This document shows positions 1 to 6,753 of a DNA stretch of 8,730 nt, one piece after another. Positions within the stretch are counted from its first letter, which is position 1, and the number at the start of each line of letters is the position of its first letter. Under the pieces are notes generated by a model. The model saw only the letters and a program-made list of their open reading frames with translations. It made no database searches and was not told the DNA's origin. This DNA is from Sulfurimonas sp. (lineage in GTDB: Bacteria > Campylobacterota > Campylobacteria > Campylobacterales > Sulfurimonadaceae): NCBI GenBank assembly GCA_030673275.1, contig DAOVJL010000033.1, positions 1-8,730 on the forward strand, given 5' to 3'. The translations under genes were made by a program, and so were the position numbers.

Positions 1-1
1 A

Positions 2-211
2 CGACATCTAACATCAAATATATATACGCATCTGATGGTTACCCTCATCATAGTAGCAACATTGATGAGAGGGCTTATACCATTTTTTCAAGAGTACACA
101 AGTGAGCTTTACTTATGGTCTTCTATAATTTGGAGCATCCCTTTTATGATATATATCAAACTGTTTTTTAAATTTTTACTTACTCCTAGAGCTGATGGAA
201 TAAAAGGTTGA
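2..211 (+). CDS. nnrS: NnrS family membrane protein, C-terminal fragment
   Basis: The window opens inside this gene; 69 codons in frame 2 run to a TGA stop at 209-211. The fragment holds two hydrophobic segments, one around LMVTLIIVATLMRGLIPFF and one around SIIWSIPFMIYIKLFFKFLL, and ends with TPRADGIKG. That ending matches the usual C-terminus of NnrS proteins (a Pro-Arg-x-Asp-Gly-x-x-Gly tail after the last membrane helix). NnrS is a polytopic haem- and copper-containing inner-membrane protein linked to denitrification and to protection from nitric oxide stress. The assignment rests on the tail motif and hydrophobic pattern only, because the metal-binding part lies outside the window. The start and full length cannot be seen. 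Confidence 0.72.
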   Translation, partial: RHLTSNIYTHLMVTLIIVATLMRGLIPFFQEYTSELYLWSSIIWSIPFMIYIKLFFKFLLTPRADGIKG

Positions 212-318
212 TGAATGGTACGAAAGTTATAAAGATTTTTTAGAGGAAAAAAGTAGAAAACTCTTCAAAAATAGGATTTGAGAAACTTCTTAGCGAAATA
301 GAAGCTGCAAGAAAGTAG
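195..318 (+). pseudogene. Decayed small ORF overlapping the nnrS end
   Basis: Frame 3 offers an ATG at 195, overlapping the end of nnrS. It is followed at once by a TAA (201-203) and then a protein-like stretch KVDEWYESYKDFLEEK. Near an A-run at 247-252 the protein-like reading moves to frame 1 and continues as KVENSSKIGFEKLLSEIEAARK to a TAG at 316-318. Removing one A from the run would join the two parts into one product of about 40 residues, charged and probably helical. No start codon serves frame 3 after the TAA, so as written the gene cannot be translated whole. It is either a pseudogene or carries sequencing errors. I do not recognise the family. Confidence 0.35.
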
Positions 319-348
319 AGACCGTAAAATAAACTACGGAAACTCTAC
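315..348. terminator. Bulged inverted repeat at a convergent junction
   Basis: GTAGAG (315-320) pairs with CTCTAC (343-348), and CCGTA (322-326) pairs with TACGG (335-339). Between the two stem parts is an unequal bulge (one base against three), and the loop is 8 nt. The hairpin spans the final codons of the leftward lipoprotein gene and the end of the small remnant. That position fits a shared terminator or an mRNA 3' end structure. Neither side has a strong T-run; the leftward side has only TTTCTT, so termination activity is uncertain. Confidence 0.35.
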
Positions 349-1011
349 CCCAGCTATAAAATCATCTGCTTGTTTATCTATATCTTTTATGATTTTTTGA
401 CCTCTAAATGAATATCCAATCATAAATCCCATGCTTTCACTTCTTGGATCTTTACAATATAGTGATTTTATTTGTGTCATTAAAGCATCTGTACTTGTCG
501 ATGATTTTTCTATTTTTTTATCTCTTAAAATTTGCTTTGACATAACACATGGATAACTTCTTTTGCCTGTTTCCTTAAATTCTGAACTTACTACAGTATA
601 TCTTTTATCATTATTTATTTTTGATGTTTCTTTTTGAATAAAATCAAAAAATTCGTTTTTACCTGTTGTTAATATTGAGAAAAAAATAACTTTTGCTATA
701 TATCTTCCTTTATCACTTCTTTTTCCAACAACTACTTTACTTTCTGATTTATCCACCACAGACCATCCATCTGAATTTGGTGAATGAATATTTATATAAT
801 CACCATCAAAGAGATAATTTGGAGGCAATACTTTTGGTGTTTTTTTTTCAGGTTTTAATGATGCTTGAGTTTTTGTTTTTTCTTTTGATTTTATTTGTGC
901 TTTCTCTAGTGTTTTTACTTGTGGCTTTGGTGTATCAGTATTTGCACAACTTACAAACACCATTGCCAAAGTTGCCAATACTAATGTTTGAGCTATTATT
1001 TTATTATTCAT
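334..1011 (-). CDS. Putative lipoprotein of unknown function
   Basis: This 225-aa protein begins with a lipoprotein signal: Lys4, a hydrophobic core, then a lipobox VFVSC with Cys22 as the likely lipidated residue. It should be anchored in the inner or outer membrane and face the periplasm. Residues about 25-65 form a Lys/Thr/Pro-rich linker (TPKPQVKTLEKAQIKSKEKT and onward). A compact domain follows from about residue 66, beginning near FDGDYINIHSPNSDGWSVV. Two further cysteines, in YPCVM and LYCKD, could form a disulfide. The start ATG has a good ribosome site (AAGGG on the minus strand at 1018-1022, 6 nt away). The gene stands alone, divergent from the phosphomutase. Similar small lipoproteins with a SPNS/EGW-like motif are, from memory, widespread and uncharacterised, so I give no function. 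Confidence 0.8.
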   Translation of the reverse strand: MNNKIIAQTLVLATLAMVFVSCANTDTPKPQVKTLEKAQIKSKEKTKTQASLKPEKKTPKVLPPNYLFDGDYINIHSPNSDGWSVVDKSESKVVVGKRSDKGRYIAKVIFFSILTTGKNEFFDFIQKETSKINNDKRYTVVSSEFKETGKRSYPCVMSKQILRDKKIEKSSTSTDALMTQIKSLYCKDPRSESMGFMIGYSFRGQKIIKDIDKQADDFIAGVEFP

Positions 1012-1017
1012 TTTATA

Positions 1018-1042
1018 CCCTTAAGTTTTCGAGTGGATTATA
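1018..1042 (-). promoter_or_regulatory. Promoter and RBS of the lipoprotein gene
   Basis: On the minus strand a perfect TATAAT lies at 1037-1042 and the ribosome site AAGGG at 1018-1022. No TTGACA-like -35 is present. Instead the upstream strand carries T-rich runs, as is usual for housekeeping promoters in Campylobacter and Helicobacter relatives. Confidence 0.55.
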
Positions 1043-1079
1043 TCAAAAAGAATGTAATAAAAAAATTTAAAGATTTATG

Positions 1080-1107
1080 TATAATTGCACTATTAAAATA
1101 CACAAGG
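1080..1107 (+). promoter_or_regulatory. Promoter and RBS of the phosphomutase gene
   Basis: TATAAT lies at 1080-1085 on the plus strand, with TG directly in front of it. The ribosome site AAGG at 1104-1107 sits 7 nt before a TTG start at 1115. The transcript leader would be short, about 20-25 nt. This site helps fix the TTG as the start, because the conserved N-terminus (YREYDIRGIY) begins only four codons into the frame and the first internal ATG comes far too late. Confidence 0.55.
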
Positions 1108-1114
1108 CAAAATA

Positions 1115-2485
1115 TTGAGCATATACAGAGAATACGACATACGTGGAATATATGAAAAAGAGTTAAATGAGCAGAGTGTTGTTCGTATAGGTTACGCGTT
1201 AGCCTCTAAAATAGATGGTGAATATGTAGCAGTTGGTTATGATGCTAGAAGTCACTCCCCTATTCTTTTCGAGTATCTTGTTCATGGTCTAAATGCCGGT
1301 GGTAAAAAAGTTTTGGGCATAGGACTTGTTCCTACTCCTGTTAACTACTTTACAAACTATCAAGAGTGGGCAATAGGGGATATTAGTGTTACTCCATCAG
1401 CTTCTGTAATGATTACAGGTTCACACAATCCTAGTGAATATAATGGTTTTAAAATTACAATAGACAAAGCTCCATTTTTCAGTGAAGATATTTATGCACT
1501 TGGTCGTGAGTGTGAGACAATGGATTTTCCAGCTAAAGTTGAAAGAAATGTGACTGAGATAGATGCAGTTAGCAGATATATAGACTTTTTAGTAAATGAA
1601 TTTCAGCACCTAAAAGGCATGAATACAAAAATAGTTTATGACTGTGGAAACGGTGTTGCCGGTGTTGTAACTGAAGATATTTTCTCTCGTCTTAAGCTTA
1701 AAACAAAAGGACTCTATGTTGATCCAGACGGAACTTTTCCTAACCATCATCCAGACCCTTCTGATGAGCATAACCTTGAAGATGTTAAAAAGCTTTTAGC
1801 AGATGGTGGTGATATTGCTTTTGCATATGACGGGGATGCTGACAGAATTGCAGTTTTAACTCACAAAAATAATATCAAGGGCGATATGATGGCTCTTTTA
1901 TACTCTATGAAAATGGATAAACCAACTGTTATCGGTGAGGTTAAATGTTCACAAGTTATGTATGATGAGCTTGAAAAGCGTGGAGCTAAAGCTATCATGT
2001 ACAAAACTGGTCACTCAAACCTAAAAGTAAAGATGAAAGAGACAAATGCAGATTTAGCTTGTGAAGTAAGCGGACATGTATTTTTTAAAAATCGTTATTT
2101 TGGTTATGATGACGCAATTTACGCAACTCTTAGAATGTTAGAACTAATTCATGATGGAATTGATTTAGATGCAGAGTTGGCAAAACTTCCACATGTATAT
2201 TCTACAGAAGAGATAAAAGTAAAAACAACTGAATCTGAGAAATTTAAAATAATAGATGCAGTTAAAGTGTTACTTAAAAACCCACCTGCTACTTTTCCGA
2301 CTATAAAAAATATTATTGAGGTAGATGGTGTTCGCATAAACTTTAAAAATGGCTGGGGACTTGTACGGGCAAGCAATACCACACCAGTTTTAGTTACTCG
2401 TTTTGAATCTACTTCACAAGAAGAAGCAAAACTTTATGAGAAAGCTATAAACGATTTAATTCTAGAGGCTAAAAATTCACTTTAG
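1115..2485 (+). CDS. Phosphomannomutase/phosphoglucomutase (AlgC/ManB type)
   Basis: This 456-aa cytoplasmic enzyme of the alpha-D-phosphohexomutase superfamily moves phosphate between C6 and C1 of mannose or glucose. It supplies Man-1-P or Glc-1-P for nucleotide sugars used in LPS, capsule or glycan synthesis. All four domain signatures are present: the phosphoserine loop TGSHNP (catalytic Ser103), the metal loop YDGDADR (Asp239, Asp241, Asp243), the sugar-binding loop EVSGH (Glu317-His321) and the phosphate-binding loop RASNTTP (from Arg418). The N-terminal YREYDIRG is typical of the bifunctional PMM/PGM branch, as in AlgC, and the length is normal for it. Translation starts at TTG. Family and fold are firm; the preference for mannose over glucose cannot be told from sequence. 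It is probably transcribed alone: the next gene starts 61 nt later, behind its own possible promoter. Confidence 0.93.
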   Translation: MSIYREYDIRGIYEKELNEQSVVRIGYALASKIDGEYVAVGYDARSHSPILFEYLVHGLNAGGKKVLGIGLVPTPVNYFTNYQEWAIGDISVTPSASVMITGSHNPSEYNGFKITIDKAPFFSEDIYALGRECETMDFPAKVERNVTEIDAVSRYIDFLVNEFQHLKGMNTKIVYDCGNGVAGVVTEDIFSRLKLKTKGLYVDPDGTFPNHHPDPSDEHNLEDVKKLLADGGDIAFAYDGDADRIAVLTHKNNIKGDMMALLYSMKMDKPTVIGEVKCSQVMYDELEKRGAKAIMYKTGHSNLKVKMKETNADLACEVSGHVFFKNRYFGYDDAIYATLRMLELIHDGIDLDAELAKLPHVYSTEEIKVKTTESEKFKIIDAVKVLLKNPPATFPTIKNIIEVDGVRINFKNGWGLVRASNTTPVLVTRFESTSQEEAKLYEKAINDLILEAKNSL

Positions 2486-2522
2486 TTTTTCAAAAGATAA
2501 GTTATTTTTAATTACATAACAA

Positions 2523-2528
2523 TATAAA
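2523..2528 (+). promoter_or_regulatory. Possible -10 box of the hybrid kinase gene
   Basis: TATAAA at 2523-2528 lies 18 nt before the ATG at 2547, behind an AT-rich stretch with T-runs. No Shine-Dalgarno sequence is visible before the ATG, so the message may have a very short leader and be translated weakly. This is a suggestion from one hexamer only. Confidence 0.3.
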
Positions 2529-2546
2529 ATATGCTACATTATCAAT

Positions 2547-5033
2547 ATGAAATATTTTTTACGATTTTTAACTATTTATTTAATTATTATTGGTGTAATA
2601 GCTACATTTTATGTCAACATCAACAGTGAACGTAAACAACATCTTGACTTTACTAAAAGTGAACTTGACGGTGTTAAGTATCTTAAAGGTATCTATAATA
2701 TTGCTATTGACTTAGCAATCTACCAGGGATTTGTTGAGACTAAAGATAGCAAAGAGAAGATTGAAAGTTCTAGAAAAAGTCTATTGTCTAGTATTGACGC
2801 TATTTACACTCTACAAAAAAAATATCCACAATTTAAAGATTCACAATTTAACAAGCAACTTGAACAAATTAAAAAACCTGAAATGCATGAAAAAATAATC
2901 TATGAATTTTTCGACTACATTAACCATGAGAACTACAGAATAGGCGATGTCTCTAAACTGCTTTTTGAAACAGATAGAAAGGTCTATTTCCTAGGTTCAC
3001 TCATTACACACTATATGCCTGAATATCTAATTAGTGTACTAATTACTCATAACGTAGCTGAAGAATTTTTACATAAAAACTCTATAAGTGATTATAAGAT
3101 GGAGCGATTTATACAACATAACAAACTTATGTACCTCTCTTCTGAGGAGTTAACAAATATTATAAAATCACTAAAACCATATGACGATACAAAAAAACTT
3201 CAAAATTTAATGACCAGTATAGTAAAAGAACTAGATAATTCACCTATAAGTAGAAATACTACTGTTATAAAAAAAGATGCTAAATTAGCAAAAAAATATT
3301 TAGATGTTTCCCATAGACTTTTAGAACTCTCTTACCAACTCAACGATGAACATATTAGTCTTTTAGAAATAGCGCTAAAAAATAGAAAAGAAAACTTAGA
3401 AAATATAATTTATAGAGATATGTTCTTAGTAATCTTCATCCTTCTTTTAATCACAGTGATCTTATATTACTTCTATCGTACTTTTTCTGCTAATCTTAAA
3501 AAAGATTTTGAAATAAAAAAAACAAGTGAGACTCTAGATAAATTAGTTATATTTTCAAAAACAGATAGAGCTGGAAAAATAACATATGTTAGCAATGCAT
3601 TGGAAAAGATATGTGGTTACTCATCAAATAAACTTAAAGGAAGCTCATTTAGCATCTTAACACATCCAGATATGGACAGGTCTACTTTTAAAGATTTATG
3701 GGAAACCATTAGTTTAAAAAAGACATGGATAGGTGAACTAAAAAACAGGGCACAAAATGACACTGCATACTGGATGAAATCTACAATTGCTCCAGAGATA
3801 GATGAAAATGGAAATGTAATAGGTTATATCTCATATAGTGAAGATATCACTAATCAAAAAAGCCTTGAAAAAGAGAAAATCAAAACACAAAATGCGCTTG
3901 AATTTAAAAGTAGCTTTCTATCTAACATGTCACATGAGATTAGAACTCCACTAAACGGTGTTATTGGTTTAACTGGCATTCTTCTAAAAACAGGCTTAAA
4001 TGAAAAACAGATAGATATTGTATCAAAGGTACAATCAGCGTCTAATATTCTGCTTGGTGTTATTAATGATATTTTAGATATCTCCAAAATTGAAGCTGGA
4101 AAGATGACTATTGAAAATAGTGCATTTAACTTAAAAGAATCGATTGGTCATACAACAGATATGCTTTTATTTAAAGCACAAGAAAAAAATATAGACTTAG
4201 ACGTAATATATAAAAATATGCCAAATAATTACTTTATTGGTGATTCACTAAGAATTTCTCAAGTACTTACAAACTTGATAAATAATTCTATAAAATTCAC
4301 TGAAAAAGGCGGTGTACGTTTAGATATTGAAAAAATAGCTAATGACACTATCAGATTTGAAGTTACAGATAGTGGTATTGGACTAAAACCAGAGCAAATC
4401 AAAACACTATTTCAAGAGTTCACACAAGCAGATATGAGTACAAGTAGAAAATATGGTGGTACCGGCCTTGGTCTATCAATCTGTAAAAATCTCGTTGAGA
4501 TGATGGGTGGACACATAAAAGTCAGCAGTGAGTATGGCAAAGGCAGTACATTCAGTTTTGAGCTGCCTATAGTTGAAGTTCAAACTCAAGAAGAGACACA
4601 AGAAGAAGCACAAAAAGAGATACAGGAAATAAATATAAATTCTGATGAGTATAAAGTAAATGCTATCGAAAATAAAAAAATATTGATTGCTGAAGATAAT
4701 AAAATGAATCAAATGGTAGTCAGTATGTTACTAGAAGATTCTCAGATAGATATTGACTTTGCTTTAGATGGTGAAATTGCAGTCCAAAAAGCTAAAAACA
4801 ATACTTATGATCTAATTTTAATGGATATTCAAATGCCAAACATGAATGGATATGAAGCCACTAAAACTATTAGACAAACAGACTCTAAAATTCCAATCGT
4901 TGCTTTAAGTGCAAATGTAATGAAAGAAGATATAGAACAGGCTCTTGAATCAGGTATGAACGATACCTTAGCTCAGCCAATAAATATGAATAAACTATAT
5001 ACAACTCTTCTAAAATATTTGAACAGTGATTAA
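2547..5033 (+). CDS. Membrane hybrid sensor histidine kinase (PAS-HisKA-HATPase-REC)
   Basis: This 828-aa inner-membrane signalling protein autophosphorylates a His and passes phosphate to its own receiver. Order: TM1 at about 4-23; a predicted all-helical extracytoplasmic sensor at about 25-290; TM2 at about 292-311; PAS at about 330-445 (DRAGKITYVSNALEKICGYS); the DHp helix with H-box SHEIRTPLNG (His463); HATPase with N-box (Asn576, Asn580), G1 box DSGIG (608-612) and G2 box GGTGLGL; a Gln/Glu-rich linker (679-696); and a receiver at about 710-828. The receiver has the acidic pair (Glu716, Asp717), phosphoacceptor Asp760 and Ser788, but Gln810 replaces the conserved Lys before Pro. There is no HPt domain, so a separate phosphotransfer protein or regulator would be needed downstream. 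The helical sensor (motif DGVKYLKGIYNIAIDL) resembles four-helix-bundle ligand domains of chemoreceptors, but its ligand is unknown. The gene appears monocistronic. Confidence 0.93.
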   Translation: MKYFLRFLTIYLIIIGVIATFYVNINSERKQHLDFTKSELDGVKYLKGIYNIAIDLAIYQGFVETKDSKEKIESSRKSLLSSIDAIYTLQKKYPQFKDSQFNKQLEQIKKPEMHEKIIYEFFDYINHENYRIGDVSKLLFETDRKVYFLGSLITHYMPEYLISVLITHNVAEEFLHKNSISDYKMERFIQHNKLMYLSSEELTNIIKSLKPYDDTKKLQNLMTSIVKELDNSPISRNTTVIKKDAKLAKKYLDVSHRLLELSYQLNDEHISLLEIALKNRKENLENIIYRDMFLVIFILLLITVILYYFYRTFSANLKKDFEIKKTSETLDKLVIFSKTDRAGKITYVSNALEKICGYSSNKLKGSSFSILTHPDMDRSTFKDLWETISLKKTWIGELKNRAQNDTAYWMKSTIAPEIDENGNVIGYISYSEDITNQKSLEKEKIKTQNALEFKSSFLSNMSHEIRTPLNGVIGLTGILLKTGLNEKQIDIVSKVQSASNILLGVINDILDISKIEAGKMTIENSAFNLKESIGHTTDMLLFKAQEKNIDLDVIYKNMPNNYFIGDSLRISQVLTNLINNSIKFTEKGGVRLDIEKIANDTIRFEVTDSGIGLKPEQIKTLFQEFTQADMSTSRKYGGTGLGLSICKNLVEMMGGHIKVSSEYGKGSTFSFELPIVEVQTQEETQEEAQKEIQEININSDEYKVNAIENKKILIAEDNKMNQMVVSMLLEDSQIDIDFALDGEIAVQKAKNNTYDLILMDIQMPNMNGYEATKTIRQTDSKIPIVALSANVMKEDIEQALESGMNDTLAQPINMNKLYTTLLKYLNSD
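4587..4634 (+). repeat. Four 12-nt imperfect repeats in the kinase linker
   Basis: Four successive 12-nt units (CAAGAAGAGACA, CAAGAAGAAGCA, CAAAAAGAGATA, CAGGAAATAAAT) encode QEET, QEEA, QKEI and QEIN. They stay in frame and form a charged, probably flexible or coiled linker between the ATPase and receiver domains. They look like a slipped tandem expansion that has since diverged, so the linker length may vary between strains. Confidence 0.6.
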
Positions 5034-5054
5034 TCAAGTTTTTTAGCCTTATTT

Positions 5055-5093
5055 TGGTATAATCCCGTAATAATAAAATAAATCCTTTTAAGG
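5055..5093 (+). promoter_or_regulatory. pyrC: Extended -10 promoter and RBS of the pyrC operon
   Basis: TGGTATAAT at 5055-5063 is a perfect extended -10 (TGn plus TATAAT), about 37 nt before the pyrC ATG. No clear -35 is seen. The ribosome site AAGG at 5090-5093 is 6 nt from the ATG. This is the best promoter in the window and probably drives the five genes to exbD. Confidence 0.65.
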
Positions 5094-5099
5094 TTAAAA

Positions 5100-6107
5100 A
5101 TGAAAACTCATACTCTTTTAATGCCACTTGACATGCACCTGCATCTTCGTGATGGAGTTATGCTTGAAAATGTTGCTCCACTCACTGCTTATAGCTTTAG
5201 CGGTGCGATAATTATGCCAAATCTAGTTCCGCCAGTAACTACTTTAGAAGATGTTAAAGCCTATAAAGCGCGTATTATGGCAGCTGTGCCAAATGACTAC
5301 TTTGAGCCATATATGACACTGTTTTACAAAAACTACGATAAAGCATTTTTAGAGAGTGTCGCGGATGAGATAACAGCTATTAAACTATATCCTGCTGGAA
5401 TCACAACAAACTCAGAAGACGGCGTTTCATCTTTTGACATAGAGGAGATGCGCCCTACTCTTGAAGCTATGAGTGCTCTTGAAATTCCTCTTTGTGTTCA
5501 TGGTGAGACTGATGGTTTTGTTATGGACAGAGAAGCTGAGTTTATGAGTGTTTACGAAGCTCTTGCAAGCAACTTTCCAAATCTTAAAATTATTATGGAG
5601 CATATCACAACAAAAGCCGCTGTTGAGATGTTAGACAGATATGATAATCTTTATGCAACTATTACTGTTCATCACCTGCTTCTAACTCTTGATGATGTTG
5701 TTGGCGGTATGATGATGCCTCATAACTTTTGTAAACCTATCGCAAAAAGACCGGAAGATTTAGATGCACTTTTAACTGTTGCTTTAAAAGCTCATCCAAA
5801 AGTAATGTTTGGTTCTGATTCTGCTCCACACCCTAAAGATAAAAAAGAGTCATGTGGATGTGCAGCTGGAGTTTTTACAGCACCAATTGCTCTACAACTA
5901 CTGTGTGAGATTTTTGAGCAGTATGATAAACTTGATAATCTTCAAACATTTGTTAGTGATAATGCACAGAGTATCTATGGAATTTGTCCAGAGTTCAAAG
6001 AGGTTACTTTAGAAAAGCGACCTTTTGTTGTACCTGAAACTTACAGCGGTGTTGTACCTATGTACGCAGGCAATGCTATCAACTGGGCTATTGAGAGTGT
6101 TGATTAA
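5100..6107 (+). CDS. pyrC: Dihydroorotase, class II (PyrC)
   Basis: This 335-aa cytoplasmic zinc enzyme catalyses the reversible ring closure of N-carbamoyl-L-aspartate to dihydroorotate, the third step of de novo pyrimidine synthesis. The metal ligands are all in place: His13 and His15 in DMHLHLRDG, the Lys95 that is carboxylated in this family (AIKLYPAG), His134 in CVHGE, His168 in MEHIT and Asp240 in FGSDSAPHP. Size and motifs match the E. coli PyrC type rather than the longer class I enzymes. It is the first gene of a compact operon: its last codons overlap the start of the response regulator by 8 nt. The other operon genes have no obvious link to pyrimidines, so the grouping may simply reflect a shared promoter. 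Confidence 0.96.
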   Translation: MKTHTLLMPLDMHLHLRDGVMLENVAPLTAYSFSGAIIMPNLVPPVTTLEDVKAYKARIMAAVPNDYFEPYMTLFYKNYDKAFLESVADEITAIKLYPAGITTNSEDGVSSFDIEEMRPTLEAMSALEIPLCVHGETDGFVMDREAEFMSVYEALASNFPNLKIIMEHITTKAAVEMLDRYDNLYATITVHHLLLTLDDVVGGMMMPHNFCKPIAKRPEDLDALLTVALKAHPKVMFGSDSAPHPKDKKESCGCAAGVFTAPIALQLLCEIFEQYDKLDNLQTFVSDNAQSIYGICPEFKEVTLEKRPFVVPETYSGVVPMYAGNAINWAIESVD

Positions 6108-6753
6108 AGTCTTACTGCTAGAAGATGATCTGCTTTTTGCAGAAACGCTTGTCGACTTGCTAGAAGAGAGTGGCTTTGATGTCACTCACTCTCCAAATGG
6201 GCAAAGTGCACTAGACACTACCTTTTCACAAAAATTTGACCTCTATCTTCTTGATATCAATGTACCTCTTATCAATGGAATCACACTTTTAAAAGAGTTA
6301 AGGGAAGCCAACGACAACACACCTACAATCTTTCTAACATCTCATAAAGATAAAGATGTATTAAAAAAAAGTTTTGTTAGTGGAGCAGATGACTTTATAA
6401 CTAAACCTTTTGACACAGATGAGCTATTTTTTAGAATTAATGCACTTTTAAAAAGAGTTAAATCTAACAAAGTTGAGTGCATAGGTTTACTATGTCATGA
6501 CGATACTCTAAAACGGATTTCATATGATAAAGTAGAATTGGAACTATCAAAAAAAGAGTATGACCTACTTCTTTTACTTATGCAGCATGTAAATAACACC
6601 GTCCCAAAAGAGTTGATTATGGATGAGCTGTGGAGCAGTAGTGAGAGTGGAAGTGATGGAGCTGTCAGGGTTTATATAAACCGAATAAAACAACTGCTCC
6701 CACATATGAGTATAGAAAATATTCGCGGTATAGGGTATAAACTTGTTTCGTAA
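6100..6753 (+). CDS. OmpR/PhoB family response regulator
   Basis: This is a DNA-binding transcription regulator, 217 aa from the TTG at 6100. The receiver (about 1-120) has the acidic pair Asp9-Asp10 in LLLEDD, phosphoacceptor Asp52 (YLLDINVP), Thr80 (FLTSHKD) and Lys102 (ITKPFD), so it should be phosphorylatable. A winged-helix domain (about 130-217) has LSKKEYDLL, the recognition region [12 protein letters not shown] and a terminal RGIGYKL. Longer in-frame starts exist upstream (ATG at 6025, TTG 6091, GTG 6097). I choose 6100 because it gives the standard [10 protein letters not shown] beginning and avoids a long overlap with pyrC; the ribosome site there is weak (GAG at 6093-6095), which points to translational coupling. 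It sits directly before its likely partner kinase. Its target genes are not visible; autoregulation of this operon and control of uptake genes are both possible. Confidence 0.92.
   Translation: MIKVLLLEDDLLFAETLVDLLEESGFDVTHSPNGQSALDTTFSQKFDLYLLDINVPLINGITLLKELREANDNTPTIFLTSHKDKDVLKKSFVSGADDFITKPFDTDELFFRINALLKRVKSNKVECIGLLCHDDTLKRISYDKVELELSKKEYDLLLLLMQHVNNTVPKELIMDELWSSSESGSDGAVRVYINRIKQLLPHMSIENIRGIGYKLVS
6732..6735 (+). promoter_or_regulatory. RBS fixing the TTG start of the sensor kinase
   Basis: AGGG lies inside the end of the regulator gene, 7 nt before TTG at 6743. The kinase frame has a stop at 6731-6733 and no ATG until deep in the protein, so this site and the TTG define the start. 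Confidence 0.6.

Noticed and set aside
693..1070. 125-aa plus-strand ORF opposite the lipoprotein gene
   Set aside because: It is the reverse complement of a well-supported gene, with a Phe/Leu-rich low-complexity product and no ribosome site.
5027..5036. TGATTAATCA palindrome at the end of the hybrid kinase gene, followed by a T-run
   Set aside because: A perfect palindrome with no loop cannot form a useful terminator hairpin; it may be chance in AT-rich DNA.
5809..6012. 67-aa plus-strand ORF inside pyrC
   Set aside because: It is a frame shadow of pyrC, whose conserved motifs fix the true frame.
6025..6099. N-terminal extension of the response regulator from the ATG at 6025
   Set aside because: The extra 25 residues lie in an out-of-frame part of pyrC and precede the standard [10 protein letters not shown] start.
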